39,830 nt of DNA from Psychrosphaera sp. F3M07 (GTDB lineage Bacteria > Pseudomonadota > Gammaproteobacteria > Enterobacterales > Alteromonadaceae), in the NCBI RefSeq assembly GCF_018860345.1, contig NZ_JAHKPJ010000023.1, positions 1-39,830 of the forward strand, in the 5' to 3' direction. The notes under the pieces were generated by a model that saw only the letters and a list, made by a program, of their open reading frames with translations, was not told the DNA's origin and did no database searches. Shown here one piece after another: positions 23,943 to 33,455 of this stretch. The number at the start of each line of letters is the position of its first letter. Positions within the stretch are counted from its first letter, which is position 1. The position numbers and the translations under genes are program-made.

Positions 23943-25112
23943 CTACAATGACTCTTTGCTACCATCATCCAGTAACCGATAATAGTCATCACCTTCTATC
24001 AATAATCCCTCTGAGCTTCTTACCGGAAAACTAACTCGGTAATCATTTGGATGTTTCACATCTATCGCGAACACTTTTCCTTGATACAGTTTTTGAACCG
24101 ACCATTGTAATGTATGACCAACAACAACCGATTTTGCATCAAACTTGGCTAACCCTTTTTCGACATCCTCTTGGCTTAAATCATCTTTAAAATAACCTCG
24201 ATACCAAGCCGGTCCTGTTTTAGATGACACTAAAAACTCTTCATCACCACGTTCTCGCTTAGTAAAATATGGCTTTCTATAATTACTGCGGACAATCTGG
24301 TTTATTTGCTCAAGGGTATAATCAAATTCACTTAATTTAGGATGAATGCCGCCATGTACAAACAAGTTACCATTGATACGTTCAATGCTGTTTTTACTTG
24401 CCAACCAACGACCTAATAATGAATTTTCTCCGTATAAATCCAGTTGTGTTTTGCCAACTATTGAAGCCACATACAGATACTTTTCAGAGGCACTGTAGAA
24501 ATTGCCTTGAAGATTTTTTATTTCATGGTTACCAATAATATAATGAACATTACCTCCATGCTTTTTAGCTTCTTGCTCCAACTTATAAATAAACCACAAT
24601 ACTTGAGTCACTGAATTACCGCGGTCAACCGCGTCTCCAACTAATACCAAATGACCTTTACCAAACTGCCAATTCAACTGTTCATCAATAACACCGTGGG
24701 CTATTAGAAAATCACGAAATGCCTTATAGCCACTCTCGATATCTGAAATCGCTAATATTGGATTTTCGTCTTCATAGCTAACTTCTGGAGTATTGATAAC
24801 CGAACTGACGGTAAAGTTAATATCTTCCTGATCTAATGGGAAATGCGCTTTTACAGCGACTTGATGTTCTATTGAGTGAATGGTTTGATCATTATAAAAA
24901 CCTTCTGGTTTTCCACCACGAACATAATTTACTACCATCTTGTCATCTTCGAAAAAGATATGAGGGCCTTCTTTATCAAGCTTAAAGGCTAACCTATCTT
25001 CATCTAAATTAGCTTCTGCCCCGTGGTAAATACCAAAGGTTACAATCATTATAAAGAGAATAAAAAATGTAATAAAAAAGTGTTTTAAGTTGGTTTTTAT
25101 CGTTTTAAACAT
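23943..25112 (-). CDS. Membrane-anchored calcineurin-like metallophosphatase
   Basis: 389 residues with an N-terminal membrane helix (about 11-29). Phosphoesterase motifs are GDAVDRG (159-165) and GNHE (194-197), plus later histidine motifs VHGGIHP and VVGHT, close to the PPP-type order of Shewanella-like phosphatases. The first motif, normally GDxHG, reads SDIES, with E126 where the metal-binding histidine is expected. The domain is probably periplasmic. Substrate unknown; either a protein phosphatase or a small-molecule phosphoesterase. Confidence 0.85.
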   Translation of the reverse strand: MFKTIKTNLKHFFITFFILFIMIVTFGIYHGAEANLDEDRLAFKLDKEGPHIFFEDDKMVVNYVRGGKPEGFYNDQTIHSIEHQVAVKAHFPLDQEDINFTVSSVINTPEVSYEDENPILAISDIESGYKAFRDFLIAHGVIDEQLNWQFGKGHLVLVGDAVDRGNSVTQVLWFIYKLEQEAKKHGGNVHYIIGNHEIKNLQGNFYSASEKYLYVASIVGKTQLDLYGENSLLGRWLASKNSIERINGNLFVHGGIHPKLSEFDYTLEQINQIVRSNYRKPYFTKRERGDEEFLVSSKTGPAWYRGYFKDDLSQEDVEKGLAKFDAKSVVVGHTLQWSVQKLYQGKVFAIDVKHPNDYRVSFPVRSSEGLLIEGDDYYRLLDDGSKESL

Positions 25113-25275
25113 ACTAACTTTCCTCTTGTTATTGGCTTATCAAACAAAGGGATATGCCCAAAACGTAATATTGATGAGTCACCGACTCTTGAAGTTTTTG
25201 CCAATTTTTGGCCGAACAAAACCACCTCGCAGTTATAAACAGCAAGTGAAGATGTACGTTAAAATGTAATAAGTA

Positions 25276-25833
25276 TTAGTGGATGTTTTGCTTAAGCACC
25301 CTAAGTACACTTCTGGTTAACCAAGTAATGCCACCGCCAAGACCTACAGCGATAGGGGTTAACCAATAGCCTAACAACTCGTCTGAGTTTGGATAAATAT
25401 GTTCGGAAAAAGTAATTGTGACGCTATTGCCTTGCGCGGCAGACCACACGCCAATATATTCTGGGTAAAATAACTTCCCAATACCCACTAAAAGTAGCAA
25501 TGCTGAAATGGCAAAACCAAACAAGCCCATGCCGTAGTATAAACTTTTAGTTGCGCCTTTTTTCACAGTTTGTATTGCTTTAAAACCTGTAGGTGGCGGC
25601 GTACCTTGTAATAGGTGTTCTACATATTGATTAGCTAATTTTCTTGGCTCACCAAAGCCAAATAATATAGCGTCAACATCCTCTTTTTGACCATTTTGTT
25701 GTTGCAACTCAAGTGCATCTAAAATGTGGCTTTCTATTTCACGAATAACCTCGTTGGCTTCCGTTTTTTCCAATCTCGATAAGTATTTTGATAGTGATTT
25801 TAAGTAGTAGTGAATAGGGTCATGTTCAGACAT
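25276..25833 (-). CDS. HAAS/DUF1700-like membrane protein paired with PadR
   Basis: 185 residues. The N-terminal helical part (about 1-80, with YLKSLSKYLSRL and VIREIESHILDAL) is the HAAS/DUF1700-type domain usually encoded next to PadR regulators. Two hydrophobic segments follow (about 100-120 and 158-175). Its ATG lies one base after the PadR stop, so the two are coupled. Such proteins are thought to modulate or respond to the PadR regulon at the membrane; the mechanism is unknown. Confidence 0.8.
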   Translation of the reverse strand: MSEHDPIHYYLKSLSKYLSRLEKTEANEVIREIESHILDALELQQQNGQKEDVDAILFGFGEPRKLANQYVEHLLQGTPPPTGFKAIQTVKKGATKSLYYGMGLFGFAISALLLLVGIGKLFYPEYIGVWSAAQGNSVTITFSEHIYPNSDELLGYWLTPIAVGLGGGITWLTRSVLRVLKQNIH

Positions 25834-25834
25834 A

Positions 25835-26215
25835 TTATTCTCCCTTAAGTTGTATTGATTTTGGACCAGGGTTTTGAATTAAAAACTCCACATCTTTAAC
25901 GGATTGACGCCAACGTTTAGTCACAATATCTAGTTTTTGTTCACCTTGTTGTGTTAACTGGTAATACTTTCTTGGACGAGTCTCTCCTTCATGTTGCCAT
26001 ACAGCACTAACTAAACCATCTCGTTTTAACCTATCTAATAAAGGATAAAGCGTCCCTTCAGTGATCTTCATCGTTTCAAAGGAGTGCAGTAATTTAAGCA
26101 CTTCTAAGCCGTACAGTGTTCGGTTTTTTAACGCAGCTAGGATCACCAACTCCAACGAACCTTTGCGAAGCTGCACATCCCATTTCTCATTTAGATTTTC
26201 ATGTTTTGTCATCAT
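25835..26215 (-). CDS. PadR-family transcriptional regulator
   Basis: 126 residues (ATG 26215 or the adjacent ATG 26212). The winged helix is typical: LRKGSLELVILAALKNRTLY, then KITEGTLYPLLDRLKRDGLV and RKYYQLTQQGEQKL. The small size with one C-terminal helix puts it in the PadR-s2 type. The gene is followed by its HAAS-type partner. An 18-bp near-palindrome with ATACAT/ATGTAT arms lies about 30 bases upstream, suggesting autoregulation. Confidence 0.92.
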   Translation of the reverse strand: MMTKHENLNEKWDVQLRKGSLELVILAALKNRTLYGLEVLKLLHSFETMKITEGTLYPLLDRLKRDGLVSAVWQHEGETRPRKYYQLTQQGEQKLDIVTKRWRQSVKDVEFLIQNPGPKSIQLKGE

Positions 26216-26243
26216 TTAACTGTGCATTGCACCATACCTTGTA

Positions 26244-26261
26244 ATACATAGTACAATGTAT
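26244..26261. promoter_or_regulatory. 18-bp near-palindrome, candidate PadR operator
   Basis: ATACATAGT/ACAATGTAT: eight of nine pairs match, with ACAT/ATGT words as in known PadR sites. It lies 29 bases upstream of the PadR start. A second small dyad, GTGCA-T-TGCAC, is at 26222-26232. Confidence 0.5.
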
Positions 26262-26360
26262 AACACATATTTTTGACATGACAAAGTTAATATTTTTGTT
26301 AAATATATTTTTCAGGGTGAGATCTTTAACTGGAAATAGTTGGTGTTACTTATTTTCAGA

Positions 26361-26390
26361 CACAAAAAAGCCCTGATAACAGGGCTTTAG
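26361..26390 (-). terminator. Intrinsic terminator of the MFS-ssb transcript
   Basis: Minus strand: AAAGCCCTG, loop TTAT, CAGGGCTTT, continuing into a T run. A 9-bp stem about 40 bases after the ssb stop. The opposite strand lacks a T tract. Confidence 0.9.
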
Positions 26391-26431
26391 ATTGTTTTAC
26401 CTTTACAGTATAAAAACTGCTTTATCAGAAA

Positions 26432-27052
26432 TTAAAAAGGTATATCGTCATCAAAGTCCATTGATGGCTCTGGTGGAGCCGATGGCGCTTGACGAGGTTG
26501 GAAACCACCTTGAGGCTGTTGTTGCTGTTGAGGCTGGCTCTGAGGTTGGAAACCACCTTGTGGTTGCTGATACTGCTGCTGAGCTTGTTGCTGAGGAGCT
26601 TGAGATTGTTGCTGAGGCGCAGGTGCTTGCTGAGAAAAACCGCCCGGCTGTTGTGCTTGAGGTTTAAAACCACCAGCTTGTGGGCTAGAACCTGCATTAT
26701 CAGAACGACCGCCTAACATTTGCATTTGGCCACCAAAATCAATCACAACTTCTGTTGTGAATTTATCTTGGCCTGTTGCTTGATCTTGCCATTTACGAGT
26801 TTGCAACTTACCTTCGAAGTAAGCCTGTGAACCTTTACGTAAATATTCGCCTGCAACTTCAGCTAACTTGCCAAAGACTACGATACGATGCCATTCTGTT
26901 TTTTCTTGCATTTGGCCAGTATTTTTATCTTTCCAGCTTTCGTTTGTTGCTAAGCTGATATTGGCAACTGCATTACCATTTGGCATAAATCTGACTTCAG
27001 GATCTGCGCCTAAAGTTCCAATTAAAATTACTTTATTGACTCCGCGAGCCAT
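26432..27052 (-). CDS. ssb: Single-stranded DNA-binding protein
   Basis: 206 residues. The OB fold (1-about 110) starts [21 protein letters not shown] and includes [13 protein letters not shown] and [21 protein letters not shown] long Gln/Pro/Gly-rich disordered linker (about 118-195) leads to the acidic tip MDFDDDIPF, which docks repair and replication partners. The protein is longer than E. coli SSB because of the linker. Its start lies 2 bases after the MFS stop, so the two are co-transcribed. Essential for replication and repair. Confidence 0.97.
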   Translation of the reverse strand: MARGVNKVILIGTLGADPEVRFMPNGNAVANISLATNESWKDKNTGQMQEKTEWHRIVVFGKLAEVAGEYLRKGSQAYFEGKLQTRKWQDQATGQDKFTTEVVIDFGGQMQMLGGRSDNAGSSPQAGGFKPQAQQPGGFSQQAPAPQQQSQAPQQQAQQQYQQPQGGFQPQSQPQQQQQPQGGFQPRQAPSAPPEPSMDFDDDIPF

Positions 27053-27054
27053 AG

Positions 27055-28449
27055 CTATTCTCCTGAATCTTTTTGATTAATCTTTTCTACTAACTGATCA
27101 ACACTAAGTCGATCGTAATCGGTTTTATTTACTTTTAAATATATACAACGTTCATCTTCAACAAATGTGGCTTCCATTACGCCTCCACATTCGCTTAATT
27201 GATTGATAAATTCTTGATAGTCTAAGCCAGCTTTAGGTTCAAACGGTATTGATACCCTTTTTGAACTTGCTGGTAATTTCATGCCAAACGCCAAGACTAA
27301 CCATATTAACGCAATTAGCCCATTAGCGGCAAACAAATAACTGAATCCAAAGTTCTGTGCAATGTAACCGCCTGATACGCCACCTAAAAAAGCACCAAAA
27401 AATTGGCTACTAGAATATACCCCCATCGCAGTCCCTTTTTGACCAGCTGGAGCAAGTCGAGATACGTGTGCAGGAAGACTGGCTTCTAAGAAGTTGAAAC
27501 CAATGAAAAATATAAAAACCGCTACTATCAAAGGCCATATTGATATAGAAAATACCATTAACACCGATGCTAATATCACTAAACCAATAGCAAATACAAA
27601 GAGGCTTTTTTCAATGCTCTTTTTAGCGCCAACTATTAACATAGGTACCATAAAGACAAATGACAAAAACAACACAGGTAAATATACTTTCCAGTGATCG
27701 GTTACGGCTAAACCTGAGTCTTTGAATAAAATCGGAAGTGCGATGAAAATAGATGTCATTAACCAGTGAAGAATTAATACGCCTAAGTCCAATCGTATTA
27801 ATTGGCCATTAAACAACATAGCCATAATATTTGATTTAGACGCGGTCACTTCACTTGAATGACCACGAGTATAGGATACCGGCACAACGGTTAACGTGAT
27901 AACAATACCCACTACTGCCATAACCGCCGTTATAAAAAACACACCCTGCAAACCAAAAGCTTCCGCGATCATAGGCCCTAAAACTAAAGCAACTGCAAAA
28001 CTAAGTCCAATACACATACCTATAACTGCCATCACTTTAGGTCGTTGCTCTTCACGAGTAACGTCGGATGCAAGTGCAAGCACGGCACTAGCGATTGCCC
28101 CCATTCCTTGTATTGCTCGGCCTAACGTGACCATTTCGATACTAGTGGCAAGTCCGGCGATTATACTACCAATGGCAAAGATGACTAAACCAAAAACAAT
28201 GATACGACGACGGCCAAAACGGTCAGATAACCAACCCATAGGTATTTGAAACAAGGCTTGTGTTAAGCCATATGCACCAATTGCTACCCCAATCCAGAAA
28301 GGAGATACGTTTTCTAATTCTTGTCCATAAATCGCAAGAATTGGCATTAACATAAACAAACCAAGCATACGCATTGAGAATATTAATGCTAAAGAAACTG
28401 CTGCACGTTTCTCTAATGAGTTTAGATTAGATTGCTCCACTGAGCCCAC
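27055..28449 (-). CDS. YajR-like MFS transporter with C-terminal ferredoxin-like domain
   Basis: 464 residues with 12 predicted helices (about 15-395). The loop [16 protein letters not shown] is the MFS motif A. A C-terminal soluble domain (about 400-460, with [21 protein letters not shown]) matches the YAM domain of E. coli YajR. The frame opens at GTG 28449, with AGGTGAGG overlapping just before it; a second GTG three codons later (28440) has better spacing. The substrate is unknown. Its linkage to ssb and uvrA is common in Gammaproteobacteria. Confidence 0.9.
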   Translation of the reverse strand: MGSVEQSNLNSLEKRAAVSLALIFSMRMLGLFMLMPILAIYGQELENVSPFWIGVAIGAYGLTQALFQIPMGWLSDRFGRRRIIVFGLVIFAIGSIIAGLATSIEMVTLGRAIQGMGAIASAVLALASDVTREEQRPKVMAVIGMCIGLSFAVALVLGPMIAEAFGLQGVFFITAVMAVVGIVITLTVVPVSYTRGHSSEVTASKSNIMAMLFNGQLIRLDLGVLILHWLMTSIFIALPILFKDSGLAVTDHWKVYLPVLFLSFVFMVPMLIVGAKKSIEKSLFVFAIGLVILASVLMVFSISIWPLIVAVFIFFIGFNFLEASLPAHVSRLAPAGQKGTAMGVYSSSQFFGAFLGGVSGGYIAQNFGFSYLFAANGLIALIWLVLAFGMKLPASSKRVSIPFEPKAGLDYQEFINQLSECGGVMEATFVEDERCIYLKVNKTDYDRLSVDQLVEKINQKDSGE

Positions 28450-28520
28450 GCCTCACCTAGTAAAAATTGAGGACGGATATTAGCATATTTATCGTAGAAT
28501 TTTGTTCATAATTAACCTTG

Positions 28521-29306
28521 TTAATAAAAAAGTTCGATTTTACTAACAAGCTCCAGTTCTGAACCATTCACACGCACCTGATTTACACTTTTAGGGTCGG
28601 TTAATACAAGTAAATCGCCATTAGCTATGACATCATTACAAGGATAAATACTATAGGATTGTTGGTATACTAATGCCGAAACATTACCTAATTCATCTTT
28701 TTCAATGCTAAATTTAGTCAAACCTGCAGCTTTATCACATACAAACAAACTTCCATTTGATAACGTTAACCCGTACGGCTCTTTTAAGGAGTTATCTACC
28801 AGTATTTCAATAGGGGTAGTGATATCTGAAATATCGAGAACTCCTAACGCATCCCTATTTGTGTGTGTACTTTCATTTCCATCTCGCGTTGTAAAGTAGG
28901 CAATACCTTCCAATGCAATAACTGGATCTCTTGCGGTTAAATGTTGAAATGAAGATACAAACTCAGCGGGCAGTAACTCTTCACTTTCTGAATTCAATGA
29001 AAATATATTTACACTATTGTCCGTGCCCACCAGCAAATATTCATTGTTGTAGTTAAATATGGTTTCTGCATCCCAACTATGACTATCAGAGGTTACTTTG
29101 GAGGATAATACGAGCTCACCAGATAAGTCGAAGCTAATTACATAACCATTATTTAATATATGTAAATCCCCGTTAGCGATTGTCATAGATGCTAGAGACC
29201 CCGACTGACCAGATAGACCGGTAGATGAATCTGTTGTCGTTTCTCCGCAACTTCCTATTAAAAATGAAGTTAAAGAGAGAATAATAACTTGTAACTTGAT
29301 TTTCAT
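28521..29306 (-). CDS. Propeller-like lipoprotein (LVIVD-type), partner of the VanZ fusion
   Basis: 261 residues from ATG 29306, which starts 2 bases after the upstream stop (TGATAATG) with GGAG before it. Lipobox IGSC gives C20. The mature part repeats short beta-strand units (NGDLHILNNGYVISFDLSGE, NNEYLLVGTDNSVNIFSL, GVLDISDITTPIEI, NGSLFVCDKAAGLTKFSI) as in LVIVD/beta-propeller proteins. Translation is coupled to the VanZ-LVIVD gene, so the two probably act together at the envelope. Function unknown. Confidence 0.7.
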   Translation of the reverse strand: MKIKLQVIILSLTSFLIGSCGETTTDSSTGLSGQSGSLASMTIANGDLHILNNGYVISFDLSGELVLSSKVTSDSHSWDAETIFNYNNEYLLVGTDNSVNIFSLNSESEELLPAEFVSSFQHLTARDPVIALEGIAYFTTRDGNESTHTNRDALGVLDISDITTPIEILVDNSLKEPYGLTLSNGSLFVCDKAAGLTKFSIEKDELGNVSALVYQQSYSIYPCNDVIANGDLLVLTDPKSVNQVRVNGSELELVSKIELFY

Positions 29307-29308
29307 TA

Positions 29309-30391
29309 TCACAACTCCAAGTCCCAAAAATAAAAGTCATCGAATTCTGACGTTGTATATCCAATGACAATACCTAGCTCTGGAACCGTACCTGAATAAT
29401 ATATGCCAGGAGGCAATAAATCAGTTATCTCAGGAGCTTCCAATACATTACGGTTTCTTCTTATTGGTACCACATTAAGATCTGGTTGTTCATGGTTTAG
29501 TTGATATAAATCTATGGCTACAATGTCGGTGTAACTGTCTAAATAGAGAATATTGTTTTGGATGGCAATATCTTGATTTCCCATAACTCTGAAGTAAGCG
29601 ATATGCTTTGGCATTGAAGGGTCGCTATTATCGAACACGTGTGTACCTTTAAAGCGATCATTAACAAACAAATAATTCTGATAAAGATATATCTTGCCCG
29701 CATTTTTAATGCCGTTATATATCTGGGTTGGATACCCTAAATGTGACCATTTATCGGCGAGATCTTGCCCAAATTCTGAGTCAAAAAATATTTCATCTGA
29801 CTCTCTTATTTGTGACATTGGTAAATAAATTGGTTCTACCATGCACTTTTGCATTGATCCATCTGGAAATTCACATTGATGATTAAATGGATAATAACTT
29901 CCCAACACGCCATAAGTGCCAAACAAGAGTAATACTATTTTTTTTACGATGATTGAATTGTTTTGGTTAAATTCTTTTTTCCTTTCGACTTTTGATAACA
30001 ATTTATATGACAAGAGTGAACCTAATATCAGAGCTAAGATGTCCAAGCCGTCAAATGTCCCCCTAAAAATATAAAATTCACTGTTATTAAGCTGAAAAAG
30101 CTCAAACACTACAGCGAAACATAACCAGAAAGTTACAATAGAATACAAACTTATTTTTGTGTTTTTTAATAAACCAAAAGAGACACTGCAGACGGAAAGA
30201 ATATAAATAAAGCTAAGTAGCCATGCGTCGATAAAACTTGAGATCTTGTCTAAAGGAGTGGCTAATTTCAACCATTGAAGTAAGGCTAAATACTCAAATA
30301 TAACAGGGGTTTGCCTAACATTGGCGTAATAAAACAAACCACAAATACAAAGTAAAATTCCATATACCGTATACCTATTTAACCCGCGCAT
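29309..30391 (-). CDS. VanZ-like membrane domain fused to LVIVD-type propeller repeats
   Basis: 360 residues from ATG 30391, preferred over an upstream in-frame start because AAGGGA sits just before it. Five hydrophobic helices (about 8-24, 54-74, 80-97, 114-130, 150-166). The block ELFQLNN, RGTFDGLD, then a helix with G is the E..Q / R..D..D / G pattern of VanZ-like proteins. The C-terminal half (about 180-360) is exported and has LVIVD-type units: NYLFVNDRFKGTHVFDNSDP and NNILYLDSYTDIVAIDL. The fusion is unusual to me. The pair sits between uvrA and the MFS gene, genes that are often direct neighbours. Confidence 0.68.
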   Translation of the reverse strand: MRGLNRYTVYGILLCICGLFYYANVRQTPVIFEYLALLQWLKLATPLDKISSFIDAWLLSFIYILSVCSVSFGLLKNTKISLYSIVTFWLCFAVVFELFQLNNSEFYIFRGTFDGLDILALILGSLLSYKLLSKVERKKEFNQNNSIIVKKIVLLLFGTYGVLGSYYPFNHQCEFPDGSMQKCMVEPIYLPMSQIRESDEIFFDSEFGQDLADKWSHLGYPTQIYNGIKNAGKIYLYQNYLFVNDRFKGTHVFDNSDPSMPKHIAYFRVMGNQDIAIQNNILYLDSYTDIVAIDLYQLNHEQPDLNVVPIRRNRNVLEAPEITDLLPPGIYYSGTVPELGIVIGYTTSEFDDFYFWDLEL

Positions 30392-30542
30392 GTGTGTCCC
30401 TTTTTTAATACATGTCATTCTACTTATATAATATTTAATTAACATGCGCCATAAATAGTTGGCCGAAATTTTATTTTAGTATTAAACATTGCGCTGCAAA
30501 CTGGCATACTAATGGATCAGTTCAATTAGATAAGAATTCCGT

Positions 30543-33365
30543 ATGAACAAAATAGAAGTCCGTGGTGCCCGAACTCATAATTTAAAAGATATAAGTTTAG
30601 ATATACCGCGAGATAAGCTCATCGTTATTACCGGGCTTTCAGGTTCAGGAAAATCCTCATTAGCATTTGATACCTTATATGCCGAAGGTCAAAGACGGTA
30701 TGTAGAGTCTTTATCCGCATACGCTCGTCAATTTTTATCATTAATGGAAAAACCCGACGTTGATCATATTGAAGGTTTATCTCCAGCAATATCTATTGAA
30801 CAAAAGTCTACCTCACACAACCCTAGATCGACTGTAGGTACAATTACTGAGATTTATGACTATTTGCGATTACTTTTTGCTCGCGTAGGTACGCCTACAT
30901 GTCCAACTCATGGCGAAACACTTGAAGCACAAACAATATCTCAAATGGTAGATAAAATTTTAGAACTACCTGAAGGTTCTAAAATCATGCTTTTAGCTCC
31001 TGTCGTTAAAGCCAGAAAAGGTGAGCACGTTAAAACACTTGAGAACTTAGCGGCACAAGGTTTTATCAGAGCCCGAATTAACGGAGAGATCTGTGACTTA
31101 TCCGATCCACCAACGTTAGAGTTACATAAAAAACATAACATTGATGTGGTTGTTGACCGATTAAAAGTCAGAGAAGACATACAACAGCGATTAGCTGAAT
31201 CAATTGAAACTGCCCTTGAACTGAGTGCCGGTACTTTGCAAATCGGGTTTATGGACTCAGATGACGCTGATATTACGTTCAGTGCTAACTTTGCATGTCC
31301 GGTTTGTGGTTATTCTATGCAAGAATTAGAACCTAGGCTGTTCTCATTTAACAACCCAGCCGGGGCTTGTAATAGTTGTGATGGCCTAGGTGTTAAACAA
31401 TATTTTGATGCAGAAAAAGTTATTATTAACTCAGAATTAAGTTTAACCGGCGGTGCGATAAGAGGCTGGGATAAACGTAATTTCTATTATTTCCAGATGT
31501 TAACTTCTTTGGCGGCATTTTATAAAATTGATTTAACCTTGCCATTTAACGATTTACCTGACGAACATAAACACGTCATTTTAAATGGCAGCGGCAAACA
31601 AGATATTGAATTTAAATACATGAACGACCGTGGTGACGTTGTCACTCGCACACATCCATTTGAAGGTATCTTACCCAACATGGAACGTCGTTATAAAGAC
31701 ACAGAATCAAACTCAGTTAGAGATGAATTAACTAAGTACATAAGCACCCAACATTGCCCAAGTTGTGATGGTAGCCGTTTACGTGAAGAAGCAAGAAACG
31801 TCTTCATTAATGGCACCAACATTTCAACCATCGCTAACCTTTCTATTGGCGACGCGCATGACTTTTTTGACAAAATGGACTTGGTGGGACAAAAAGCGCA
31901 AATAGCAGAAAAGATTTTAAAAGAAATCAAAGAGCGTCTCGGTTTCTTAGTGAATGTTGGCTTAAATTACCTGTCGGTTTCTCGCAGTGCTGATACCTTA
32001 TCTGGTGGTGAAGCTCAACGTATCAGACTTGCCAGTCAAATTGGTGCGGGTCTTGTTGGTGTTATGTACGTTTTAGATGAACCTTCAATTGGATTACATC
32101 AACGTGATAATGACAGATTATTGCAAACCCTATTCCACTTACGTGATTTAGGTAATACCGTTATTGTTGTTGAACATGATGAAGATGCGATACGAGAAGC
32201 CGACCATGTAATTGATATCGGCCCTGGTGCTGGAGTTCATGGTGGTGAAATCATTGCACAAGGCAGCCCACAAGACATTATGGATGAACCTAATTCGATA
32301 ACCGGTCAGTATTTGTCGGGGACTAGACAAATAGCTATTCCGCCTGTTAGAACACCTGTCGATGAGAACAAATGGTTAACGTTAAGTGGTGCGACTGGTA
32401 ATAACCTTAAAGACGTAACACTTAATATACCTTTAGGTTTGATGACCTGTGTCACTGGCGTATCAGGTTCTGGTAAATCTACTTTAATTAATGACACCTT
32501 ATATGAAATTGCTCATCGTGAATTAAACGGTGCAACTACATCGGAACCTGCACCATACAAAGATATTGTCGGCATGGATATGTTAGACAAAGTTATCGAC
32601 ATTGACCAAAGTCCAATAGGAAGAACGCCACGTTCTAACCCTGCCACTTACACTGGTATATTTACTAATATTCGTGACCTGTTTGCTAGCACCCAAGAAT
32701 CTAGAGCTCGTGGTTACAAGGCGGGACGTTTTAGTTTTAATGTCAAAGGCGGACGATGTGAAGCTTGTCAGGGAGATGGCTTAATAAAAGTCGAAATGCA
32801 TTTTTTACCTGATGTATATGTACCTTGTGATGTTTGTAAAAGTAAACGTTATAACCGAGAAACATTGGAGGTTATGTACAAAAACAAAAACATCCATCAA
32901 GTGTTAGACATGACAGTTGAAGACGCTCATGAATTTTTTGATGCCATTCCTGCAATTGCTAGAAAACTAAAAACATTAATGGATGTTGGCCTCAGTTATA
33001 TTCGTTTAGGTCAAAGTGCGACGACCTTATCTGGTGGTGAAGCGCAACGAGTTAAGTTATCTAAAGAGCTCTCTAAACGTGATACTGGTAATACTTTATA
33101 TATCTTAGATGAACCTACAACTGGTCTTCATTTTTATGATATTGAACAATTACTAGGCGTACTTCATAGACTTAGAGACCAAGGTAATACTTTGGTTATT
33201 ATTGAGCATAATCTTGATGTGATTAAAACCGCAGATTGGATCATTGATTTAGGTCCTGAAGGAGGATCGGGCGGTGGCGAAATTTTAGTAGCGGGTAAGC
33301 CTGAAGATATTTGTGATAACGAAAGGTCACACACAGCTAAATACTTAAAACCACTTCTTAGTTAA
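30543..33365 (+). CDS. uvrA: Excinuclease ABC subunit A
   Basis: 940 residues, full length. Two ABC ATPase halves: Walker [10 protein letters not shown] at 31-39 and GVSGSGKST at 639-647; signatures [12 protein letters not shown] and [12 protein letters not shown]; Walker [11 protein letters not shown] and [10 protein letters not shown]. Zinc modules [14 protein letters not shown] and [17 protein letters not shown] are intact. UvrA dimers find bulky DNA lesions and load UvrB in nucleotide excision repair. I saw no convincing LexA box in the 97 bases before the ATG. The gene ends at a bidirectional terminator. Confidence 0.99.
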   Translation: MNKIEVRGARTHNLKDISLDIPRDKLIVITGLSGSGKSSLAFDTLYAEGQRRYVESLSAYARQFLSLMEKPDVDHIEGLSPAISIEQKSTSHNPRSTVGTITEIYDYLRLLFARVGTPTCPTHGETLEAQTISQMVDKILELPEGSKIMLLAPVVKARKGEHVKTLENLAAQGFIRARINGEICDLSDPPTLELHKKHNIDVVVDRLKVREDIQQRLAESIETALELSAGTLQIGFMDSDDADITFSANFACPVCGYSMQELEPRLFSFNNPAGACNSCDGLGVKQYFDAEKVIINSELSLTGGAIRGWDKRNFYYFQMLTSLAAFYKIDLTLPFNDLPDEHKHVILNGSGKQDIEFKYMNDRGDVVTRTHPFEGILPNMERRYKDTESNSVRDELTKYISTQHCPSCDGSRLREEARNVFINGTNISTIANLSIGDAHDFFDKMDLVGQKAQIAEKILKEIKERLGFLVNVGLNYLSVSRSADTLSGGEAQRIRLASQIGAGLVGVMYVLDEPSIGLHQRDNDRLLQTLFHLRDLGNTVIVVEHDEDAIREADHVIDIGPGAGVHGGEIIAQGSPQDIMDEPNSITGQYLSGTRQIAIPPVRTPVDENKWLTLSGATGNNLKDVTLNIPLGLMTCVTGVSGSGKSTLINDTLYEIAHRELNGATTSEPAPYKDIVGMDMLDKVIDIDQSPIGRTPRSNPATYTGIFTNIRDLFASTQESRARGYKAGRFSFNVKGGRCEACQGDGLIKVEMHFLPDVYVPCDVCKSKRYNRETLEVMYKNKNIHQVLDMTVEDAHEFFDAIPAIARKLKTLMDVGLSYIRLGQSATTLSGGEAQRVKLSKELSKRDTGNTLYILDEPTTGLHFYDIEQLLGVLHRLRDQGNTLVIIEHNLDVIKTADWIIDLGPEGGSGGGEILVAGKPEDICDNERSHTAKYLKPLLS

Positions 33366-33394
33366 CAAGTTAGGGCTGGCGAATAAGTAATACT

Positions 33395-33427
33395 AAAAAG
33401 GTGAGTAAATAGTTACTCACCTTTTTT
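33395..33427. terminator. Bidirectional terminator between uvrA and the EAL regulator
   Basis: A run of A, GGTGAGTAA (33400-33408), loop ATAG, TTACTCACC (33413-33421), then a T run. A-T flanks on both sides give a T tract on either strand, serving the convergent genes. Confidence 0.92.
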
Positions 33428-33455
33428 CGTTTAATATAACTTGGATTAAGTAAGG

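Noticed and set aside
26392-26716. Open plus-strand frames opposite the ssb linker
   Set aside because: They arise from the Gln/Pro-rich repetitive codons of ssb read antisense; no ribosome site, low-complexity product.
27896-28249. 117-codon plus-strand open frame antisense to the MFS gene
   Set aside because: Its product is a Thr/Ile/Pro-rich shadow of membrane-helix codons on the other strand.
30446-30542. LexA/SOS box before uvrA
   Set aside because: The best match has CTG and CAG separated by 14 bases; a LexA box needs about 10, so no site is claimed.
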